From contig CBCXVS010000187.1 in the NCBI GenBank assembly GCA_965178525.1, positions 1 to 15,808 on the forward strand: a stretch of DNA of 15,808 nt, given 5' to 3'. The DNA comes from CBCXVS01 sp965178525. GTDB lineage: Bacteria > Tectomicrobia > Entotheonellia > Entotheonellales > Entotheonellaceae. A program made the position numbers and the translations under genes. Positions 6,084 to 12,914 of the stretch are shown here, piece by piece; position 1 is the stretch's first letter, and every line of letters starts with the position of its first letter. The notes under the pieces were generated by a model that worked only from the letters and a program-made list of their open reading frames with translations, did no database searches and was not told the DNA's origin.

Positions 6084-9000
6084 ATGCCACAGGCAGATCG
6101 TCCTGAGAACTTTTACGACATTGCCATTATTGGTCTGACAGGACGTTTTCCGGGAGCCAAGACGATTGAGGCTTTTTGGGCTAACCTCTGCAACGGCGTG
6201 GAATCCATTTCACATTTCTCGGATCAAGAGTTGGAAGCGGCGGGAATCGATCCGGCCTTGCTCAAGCGTCCCGATTATGTCAAAGCAGGCGCGGTTCTCG
6301 ACGGCATCGACCGCTTCGATGCGACTTTCTTTGGCTTTCATCCCAGAGAAGCCGAAATCCTTAACCCCCAGTACCGCCTCTTTCTGGAATCGGCCTGGGA
6401 AGTGCTGGAAACCGTGGGCTATGCCCCGGAACACGACGTGGGGCGCATCGGGGTGTATGCCGGAGCGGGCTCGAATGATTATGCCGCCGCCTTGCAGGCT
6501 CACCATGCGGCCAACTCCCTCGATGGTTTGCAGATTCTGCTGGGCAATGAGAAAGATTTCCTCGCGACCCAGGTGGCCTATAAACTCGACCTGACCGGCC
6601 CCAGTGTGTCGGTGCAAACCGCGTGTTCCACCACCTCGCTGGTAGCCGTGCACATGGCGTGTCAGAGCTTGTTGAACCACGAATGCGATATGGCCCTGGC
6701 CGGCGGGGTCAGCATTAGCGCTTTGCACACCGAAGGCTACGTATATGTGGAGGGCGGCATTGCCTCCCCCGATAGACACTGCCAGGCCTTTGATGCCAAG
6801 GCCCAAGGGACCGTGAGCGGTAATGGACTAGGGATTGTGGTGCTCAAACGCCTAGCCGATGCCGTCACGGACGGCGATACCATTCTGGCCGTCATCAAAG
6901 GGACAGCGATCAATAATGACGGAGCCGCGAAAGTGGGCTTCACCGCCCCAGGTCTCGACGGCCAAGTCGGCGTCATTACCGATGCCCTGACCATGGCGGA
7001 CGTGGATCCGGAAACCATTACCTATATCGAAACCCATGGAACGGGTACAGCGCTGGGCGACCCGATCGAAATGGCGGCGCTAACGCGGGCGTTTCGATCG
7101 GCCACGGAGAAAAAAGGGTTCTGTAAGATCGGCTCGTTGAAGACGAATATCGGGCATTTAGATACAGCTGCCGGGGTCACCGGCCTCATCAAGACCACTC
7201 TTGCCCTGCGCCATCACGTCCTGCCTCCCTCTTTACACTTTGAACAGCCGAACCCGCAGATCGATTTTGCCAATAGTCCCTTCACGGTGAATACCGCCTT
7301 AACCGCTTGGGAAACACGTGGACAGCCGCGCCGGGCCGGCGTCAGTTCGTTTGGCATTGGCGGCGCCAACGCTCATGTCATTGTGGAAGAAGCCCCCGTG
7401 GTTGCCGCGTCCGGCTCGTCATCGCGGCCCTGGCAGTTACTCCTTCTGTCGGCGCAAACGCAAACCGCCTTGGAGACGATGACCGGCAACTTGCGACACC
7501 ATTTGCAGCAACACCCGGAGCTGCATCTGGCGGATGTGGCGTACACCTTGCAAGCGGGCCGGAAACGCTTCGACCATCGTCGTGTGCTCGTTTGCCAAAC
7601 CCCGGACGAAGCCGCCGCTGCCCTGGACACGCTGCCGTCGGCTCATGTCTTCACCACCCATCACGAAGCTCGCTCCCGGCCCGTGGTGTTGATGTTTTCC
7701 GGGCAAGGCTCTCAGTATCCGGACATGGGCCGGGATCTGTATCAACATGAACCGGTCTTCCGCGACACGGTGGATACGTACGCGGCCTATCTCGAACCGC
7801 ATCTGGGCGTGGATGTACGGGACATCGTCTATCCCGACGCCGCACAGCACGACGCGGCCGCGCAACAATTGCTACAGACGTCGATCACACAGCCGGCCCT
7901 CTTTGTCATCGAATACGCCCTGGCGCAATTGTGGCTGAGTTGGGGCGTTGCGCCGCAGGCCACGATCGGCCACAGCATCGGCGAATATGTGGCGGCCTGT
8001 TTGGCGGGCGTGTTCTCACCGGAAGATGCGCTGACGCTGGTCGCAACCCGTGGCCGTTTGATGCAGGAACAGCCTGGCGGCGACATGCTGGCCGTTCCTT
8101 TGGCAGAGGAGGCCGTACAGCCTTTCCTCCATGCCGGGTTATCGCTGGCAGCGACTAACGGGCTAACCCAGTGTGTCATCTCCGGTCCAACGGACGCGGT
8201 CGCGAGTCTGGAGCAGCGCCTCTCGGCACAAGGTATCGCGGCCAAACGGCTGCATACCTCCCACGCGCTCCATTCCGAGATGATGACGCCCATGCTGGAA
8301 CCCTTCGCCGCCGCCGCCGCCAGCGTGACGCTCCACCCACCCCACATCCCTTACCTCTCGAATCTAACCGGAACCTGGATCACGGCCGCCGAAGCCACCG
8401 ATCCCACGTACTGGGTCCAGCATGTGCGCCAGCCGGTCCGTTTTGCCGCGGGGCTGGACGAACTGGTCAAAGAGCCGGATTGGATTCTCCTCGAGGTCGG
8501 ACCGGGCGCCACGTTGCAAACCTTCGTGCAGCAGTATCCCGGTAAAGACGCAGGCCAAACGGTATTGGCCTCGCTCCCCCACGTCCATGATCCCCGTCCG
8601 GCCCTGCGGATTTTATTACAAACCTTGGGGCAACTGTGGTGCAGGGGGATCGAAGTGGATTGGTCTGGTTTTTATGCCGCCGAACAGCGCCGGCGGGTCG
8701 CCCTACCCACCTATCCGTTTGAACGGCAACGTTACTGGATTGAAGGACAACCCACGCCCTCAGCGGCGCGACTTGAGCAAAAGTTAGCCGGTCGCGATTG
8801 GTTCTCCATTCCCTCTTGGAAACGCTCGAAACCGTTGGCCCTTTTGCCTCAGGTCGACTTGAGCGAGCACCGCTTGTGTTGGCTCGTCTTGGTGGATGCC
8901 TGTGGCCTGGGGGCAGAATTGGCGCAACGCTTACAGCAGCAGGAACAAGCCGTCATCACGGTCACCGCGGGTGCGGCGTTTCGCCAGCACGATGCGCTGA

Positions 9001-10721
9001 CGTATACCTTGAATCCCCTGCAGAAGGCGGATTATCAGACGCTATTCCAAGCCTTGCACACGGCGCAACAGCAGCCCCACACCATTGTCCATTTGTGGAA
9101 CGTGACCCCAACCGCAGAGGCTGCCGAAGGTTTGCCGGCCTTTTATAGCTTGCTTTTCCTGGCGCAGATCTTAGGGGAACCGTATCTCACCGAGCCGGTC
9201 CACCTGGTGGTCATCTCCAATCACATGCACGCCGTGACCGGTGAGGAGCAGCTCATGGCGGAGAAAGCGACTCTGCTCGGCCCTTGCCGGGTCATTCCCC
9301 AGGAGTACCCTCATATCACCTGCCGTAGTATTGACCTGGTGTTGCCACCGCCGGAGAACCATGATACACAAGGGCTGGTTGACCAGCTCTTTACCGAGCT
9401 GATCACCGACACTCCGGATGCTGTCGTCGCGTATCGGGGACCGCATCGTTGGGTGCAAACCTTTGAGCCGGTGGCGTTGGGACAAAAGAGCAGCAGGTTG
9501 CGCCCACAAGGGGTGTACCTGATCACCGGCGGGTTAAGCGATACCGGCCTGATACTGGCCCACTATCTGGCCCAGACCGTCCAGGCCAAGCTCATTTTGA
9601 CCGATTCGGCTCCCTTCCCTGATCAAGCGGCATGGCCGGCCTGGCTGATGTCTCCCGACGCCGGGCCTGAAGCCGAGAATGCCACCAGCCGCAAGATTGG
9701 GCAACTCCAAGCTCTACAAGACCTCGGTGCTGACGTTTGGGTTATCCAGGCCGACGAGACCGATCCCGCCCACATGCAAGCGGCTCTAGCTCAGGCTTGC
9801 CAACGCCTTGGCCAGTTGCACGGCGTCATCCATATCCCCGCCACCCGAGGGGGCGGCCTGATGCAACTGAAAACAGCCGAACACGCTCACCATGTGCTCG
9901 CCCCCAGGGTCATTGGCACGCCGGCGCTGGAAGCGGCGCTACACGATATGCCGCTCGATTTCCTGGCCTTGTTTGGCTCCAATGTCGCCGTGACCGGCGG
10001 ATTGGGATTGGTCGATGAGTGCGCGGCCAATGCCTTTCTGGATGCGTATGCGCACAGCCGTGAGCGCGCCCTGCCGTTTCCGGTCATCGCCATCGATTGG
10101 TCCGGCTGGCGCTGGGATGATCACTTCGAGCAGTTAGCCGCCGGGACGCCTCAGATGCAGGCGGACATCAAGTTGCTACGTGAAATCTATGGCATCGCGC
10201 CCGACGAAGCGGGGCCAGCTTTTGAACTTGTGTTGGCCAGTGGTCAGCCGCAAACTGTTGTCTCGACTCGCGACCTGCAAGCCTTCATCGACGAACAAAA
10301 TACCTTGACCACCAGCAATGTGGTGTGCCAACAGGATACGATGCGGCCAACCCACTCCCTGTCGGCGGGCGACTTTGTCGCCCCGGCCAATGAGATGGAG
10401 GAGCGGGTTGCGGCGGTCTGGCAAGACATATTCGGGCTGCAGCGGGTCGGACGCGACGACAACTTCTTTGACCTCGGCGGCCATTCGCTGCTGGCCATTC
10501 AACTGATCAGCCGCCTCCAAGACGCTTTACACCTGGACGATTTACCCTTGAGCAGCCTGTTCGAGACCCCCACCGTGGCCGGTTTAGCGGCATTGGCGGC
10601 CGACAGGCAGCAGACCTCAGAATCCGCGGAGGAAATGGCCGCTTTGTTGCAAGAGATCGAGGGCCTCTCCGCAGAGGAAATCCAGGCGGCGTTGTTGGAA
10701 GAAATGCCAGAGGATGAGTGA
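6084..10721 (+). CDS. Type I modular polyketide synthase, KS-AT-KR(inactive)-ACP
   Basis: This 1545-residue single-module PKS extends an acyl or peptidyl chain by one unit. The KS (about 12-436) has C181, H318 (THGTGT) and H358 (NIGHL), but reads TACSTTSLVA, one Thr longer than the usual TACSTSLVA. The AT (about 533-885) has S631 in GHSIGEY and HALH at 727-730, close to the malonyl-type HAFH, so malonyl-CoA is the likely extender. The KR region (about 905-1400) reads GGLSDTG (1149-1155) where GGLGGIG is expected. It has R1275 for the catalytic Lys and E1312 in VDECAAN for the catalytic Tyr; S1299 remains. It should therefore not reduce. The ACP (about 1438-1505) has S1468 in GGHSLLAIQL. An acidic helical tail (EIEGLSAEEIQAALLEEMPEDE region) looks like a docking segment. 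No loading module or N-terminal docking region is present. ATG 6084 follows GAGGGAGGGAGGG; the longer start at 5994 adds 30 unrelated residues. Confidence 0.92.
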   Translation: MPQADRPENFYDIAIIGLTGRFPGAKTIEAFWANLCNGVESISHFSDQELEAAGIDPALLKRPDYVKAGAVLDGIDRFDATFFGFHPREAEILNPQYRLFLESAWEVLETVGYAPEHDVGRIGVYAGAGSNDYAAALQAHHAANSLDGLQILLGNEKDFLATQVAYKLDLTGPSVSVQTACSTTSLVAVHMACQSLLNHECDMALAGGVSISALHTEGYVYVEGGIASPDRHCQAFDAKAQGTVSGNGLGIVVLKRLADAVTDGDTILAVIKGTAINNDGAAKVGFTAPGLDGQVGVITDALTMADVDPETITYIETHGTGTALGDPIEMAALTRAFRSATEKKGFCKIGSLKTNIGHLDTAAGVTGLIKTTLALRHHVLPPSLHFEQPNPQIDFANSPFTVNTALTAWETRGQPRRAGVSSFGIGGANAHVIVEEAPVVAASGSSSRPWQLLLLSAQTQTALETMTGNLRHHLQQHPELHLADVAYTLQAGRKRFDHRRVLVCQTPDEAAAALDTLPSAHVFTTHHEARSRPVVLMFSGQGSQYPDMGRDLYQHEPVFRDTVDTYAAYLEPHLGVDVRDIVYPDAAQHDAAAQQLLQTSITQPALFVIEYALAQLWLSWGVAPQATIGHSIGEYVAACLAGVFSPEDALTLVATRGRLMQEQPGGDMLAVPLAEEAVQPFLHAGLSLAATNGLTQCVISGPTDAVASLEQRLSAQGIAAKRLHTSHALHSEMMTPMLEPFAAAAASVTLHPPHIPYLSNLTGTWITAAEATDPTYWVQHVRQPVRFAAGLDELVKEPDWILLEVGPGATLQTFVQQYPGKDAGQTVLASLPHVHDPRPALRILLQTLGQLWCRGIEVDWSGFYAAEQRRRVALPTYPFERQRYWIEGQPTPSAARLEQKLAGRDWFSIPSWKRSKPLALLPQVDLSEHRLCWLVLVDACGLGAELAQRLQQQEQAVITVTAGAAFRQHDALTYTLNPLQKADYQTLFQALHTAQQQPHTIVHLWNVTPTAEAAEGLPAFYSLLFLAQILGEPYLTEPVHLVVISNHMHAVTGEEQLMAEKATLLGPCRVIPQEYPHITCRSIDLVLPPPENHDTQGLVDQLFTELITDTPDAVVAYRGPHRWVQTFEPVALGQKSSRLRPQGVYLITGGLSDTGLILAHYLAQTVQAKLILTDSAPFPDQAAWPAWLMSPDAGPEAENATSRKIGQLQALQDLGADVWVIQADETDPAHMQAALAQACQRLGQLHGVIHIPATRGGGLMQLKTAEHAHHVLAPRVIGTPALEAALHDMPLDFLALFGSNVAVTGGLGLVDECAANAFLDAYAHSRERALPFPVIAIDWSGWRWDDHFEQLAAGTPQMQADIKLLREIYGIAPDEAGPAFELVLASGQPQTVVSTRDLQAFIDEQNTLTTSNVVCQQDTMRPTHSLSAGDFVAPANEMEERVAAVWQDIFGLQRVGRDDNFFDLGGHSLLAIQLISRLQDALHLDDLPLSSLFETPTVAGLAALAADRQQTSESAEEMAALLQEIEGLSAEEIQAALLEEMPEDE

Positions 10722-10732
10722 GGATCCCGTCC

Positions 10733-11974
10733 ATGAACGATCTATCCGAACGTTTCGCAAAGCTTTCCCCCGAGCAGCGCGAATTGCTGCACCAACGGCT
10801 GCGTAAAAAGGGCCTAAAACCGCCTGAGGCTCGCTATGCCGCCGGACGTGACGATCATGCAGCCTACCAGACCGGTGCATCAGCGCCTCTTTTGCCTGAT
10901 TTCAGCAAAGGTATGCAGTTTAGCCTGTTGTTTTTCTCCGGCGATGGCGCCACAGAAACAGACGATAAGTATGACTTTTTGCTCGAATGCGCCCGCTTTG
11001 CCGATGCACACGGATTCCAGGCAATCTGGACCCCAGAGCGGCACTTTCAGGCCTTTGGGGGGTTGTTTCCCAACCCGTCCGTGCTCAGCGCGGCCCTGGC
11101 CATGGTCACCCAACGGCTGCAAATCCGGGCCGGCAGTGTGGTCTTGCCCCTGCACCATCCGATTCGTCTGGCCGAAGAATGGGCCCTGGTGGACAACCTC
11201 TCGAAAGGCCGGGTGGCGATTTCGGTGGCCACGGGCTGGAACCGGGGGGATTTCACGCTGGCCCCAGAGGCCTATGCAGAACGGCGTGAGATCGCGTTCC
11301 TCCATCTGGCGTTGATCCAACGGCTCTGGGCCGGAGAACGTGTGGCCTTTCCGGGTGTCGATGGACAGGCGTTTGAAGCGACGCTCTTACCCAAACCCCT
11401 GCAACCCCACCTGCCGGTCTGGGTCACCGTATCGGGTCGCCCCACGTCGTGGATCGAAGCGGGCGAAATCGGGGCCAATGTCCTGACCTCCGTCGGGGGA
11501 GCGCCCGAGGATTTGCGAGCCGATATCGCCAGCTATCGCGACGCCCGGCAGCAACACGGGCACGACCCGGATGACGGTATCGTCTCGGTCATGCAACACA
11601 CTTTTATCGATACGGATGAGGATGTCGTCAAAGCACAGGTCAAAGCGCCTCTGTGCCGGTATTTGGAAACCTTTATTGCCCAAGACAATGTCCTGTCGGA
11701 GGAGGAGGAGGCCGGTGTCGACGTGCAACGCCTCAGTTCTCGCGACCGAGAAGAGATACGCCTCTTTGCCTTTGACCGGTATTTCCGGCACGGCGGTTTG
11801 CTGGGCATGCCCGACAAATGCGACCACATCGTCGCACGGCTGCAGGCCGTTGGCGTCGATGAAATTGCTTGTCTGGTCGATTTTGGCGTGGATCATGGCG
11901 CCGTGCGAGCGAGCCTGCAGCAGGTGAGCGAGTTGCGCGCGCGTTTCGATATCAACCAGACTATCGGAGCCTAG
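10733..11974 (+). CDS. Luciferase-like FMN-dependent monooxygenase of PKS/NRPS clusters
   Basis: The 413-residue protein belongs to the bacterial luciferase-like (flavin-dependent) monooxygenases found in natural-product assembly lines, as fused domains or alone. Diagnostic stretches are IWTPERHFQAFGGLFPNPSV, IRAGSVVLPLHHPIRLAEEW, GRVAISVATGWN and the C-terminal EIACLVDFGVD. It probably uses FMNH2 and O2 to hydroxylate or otherwise oxidise a carrier-bound intermediate. Residues 1-25 (LSPEQRELLHQRLRK core) are not part of the oxygenase fold. They closely resemble the N-terminus of the following NRPS, so they probably dock the enzyme to the assembly line. The gene starts 11 nt after the PKS stop, with GAGG about 10 nt upstream. 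A GTG at 10718 overlapping the PKS stop is an alternative that adds five residues. The site of oxidation is unknown; the alpha carbon of the unreduced beta-ketoacyl-ACP is a reasonable guess. Confidence 0.9.
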   Translation: MNDLSERFAKLSPEQRELLHQRLRKKGLKPPEARYAAGRDDHAAYQTGASAPLLPDFSKGMQFSLLFFSGDGATETDDKYDFLLECARFADAHGFQAIWTPERHFQAFGGLFPNPSVLSAALAMVTQRLQIRAGSVVLPLHHPIRLAEEWALVDNLSKGRVAISVATGWNRGDFTLAPEAYAERREIAFLHLALIQRLWAGERVAFPGVDGQAFEATLLPKPLQPHLPVWVTVSGRPTSWIEAGEIGANVLTSVGGAPEDLRADIASYRDARQQHGHDPDDGIVSVMQHTFIDTDEDVVKAQVKAPLCRYLETFIAQDNVLSEEEEAGVDVQRLSSRDREEIRLFAFDRYFRHGGLLGMPDKCDHIVARLQAVGVDEIACLVDFGVDHGAVRASLQQVSELRARFDINQTIGA

Positions 11975-11978
11975 AGCA

Positions 11979-12914
11979 ATGAGCGAGCTTGATGAAAAAC
12001 TGGCCTCCCTGTCCCCCGAACAACGGGCGTTATTCGAACTTCGCCTGAAGCGACTCCAACAACAAAAACGCCAACAAGAAAAGAAAGAACCGCCACGCAT
12101 CGTCCGGCGCCAGATCACCGAGCCCTGTCCGCTGTCCCTCGATCAGGAGCGGCTCTGGTTCATGCATCAGGTTAATCCGGCCAATGCCGCTTACAACATC
12201 CATATGGGCGCTCGCTACATCGGCGCTCTGGATGTCAGCCTCTTAGAAAAAAGTCTTAACGAAGTCGTCAAGCGTCACGATGTGTTGCGCACCACCTTTA
12301 TCTCGCAGGAGGGGAAACCCAGGCAGGTGATCGCGCCCACGTTGACGATCCCGCTGCCTATTGTCGATTTGCAACATCTGACGCCGGAAGCACAAGAGGA
12401 GCAAGCCCATGCCTATGCCATTGAACAAACCCGGCTCGCCTTCGATTTGGAGCACGGGCCTCTGATTCGCCAGCTCCTATTGAAAATGTCTCCCACCGAA
12501 CACGTCCATATCATGGTGCAGCATCACATCATCACCGATTGGTGGTCATCGCAATTGGTCTTTGAGGAAATGACCACCGGCTATGACGCCTTCGTCACCG
12601 GCGCCTCCCCCGCCTTGCCGGAACCTTTTCAGTATGCCGATTTTGTCAGGTGGGAACAGGAACGCCTGCAGCAGCGAGATATGGACGCCTCGCTAGCTTA
12701 CTGGCGCCAACACCTGGCCGGAGGGACGTTTGAACTCGATCTGCCGATCGCCAACCGGCGGCCCAAGGTGCAAACGGATGCCGGGCAGTATCAGACCATC
12801 CATTTCTCTCCGGACCTGGTGACGGCACTCAGGGAATTGAGCCGCCGTGAAAATGCCACCCTGTTTATGACGTTGACCGCGGCCATTAACCTCATCCTTT
12901 TCCGCTACACGTAG
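11979..12914 (+). CDS. NRPS, N-terminal half of condensation domain (ends at in-frame TAG)
   Basis: This is the first segment of a broken NRPS. Residues 1-25 form a basic docking-type helix (LSPEQRALFELRLKR) like that of the monooxygenase before it. A Gln/Lys linker follows, and then the C domain starts at about residue 45 (PLSLDQERLWFMHQ). The catalytic motif is HHIITDWW (H182, H183, D187), where the common form is HHxxxDG, so Trp replaces Gly. The frame stops at TAG (12912-12914, codon 312) inside FRYT*QTDITLGTPLANR. The same frame continues without interruption on the other side, and many relatives have Gln or Gly there. One CAG-to-TAG change would explain it. The ATG is 4 nt after the monooxygenase stop, with GGAG about 9 nt upstream, indicating coupled translation. 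Without readthrough only an inactive half-domain is made. Confidence 0.85.
   Translation: MSELDEKLASLSPEQRALFELRLKRLQQQKRQQEKKEPPRIVRRQITEPCPLSLDQERLWFMHQVNPANAAYNIHMGARYIGALDVSLLEKSLNEVVKRHDVLRTTFISQEGKPRQVIAPTLTIPLPIVDLQHLTPEAQEEQAHAYAIEQTRLAFDLEHGPLIRQLLLKMSPTEHVHIMVQHHIITDWWSSQLVFEEMTTGYDAFVTGASPALPEPFQYADFVRWEQERLQQRDMDASLAYWRQHLAGGTFELDLPIANRRPKVQTDAGQYQTIHFSPDLVTALRELSRRENATLFMTLTAAINLILFRYT

Noticed and set aside
10718..10732. GTG start for the monooxygenase overlapping the PKS stop
   Set aside because: Possible, but the ATG at 10733 gives an N-terminus that lines up with the NRPS docking helix and has an upstream GAGG.
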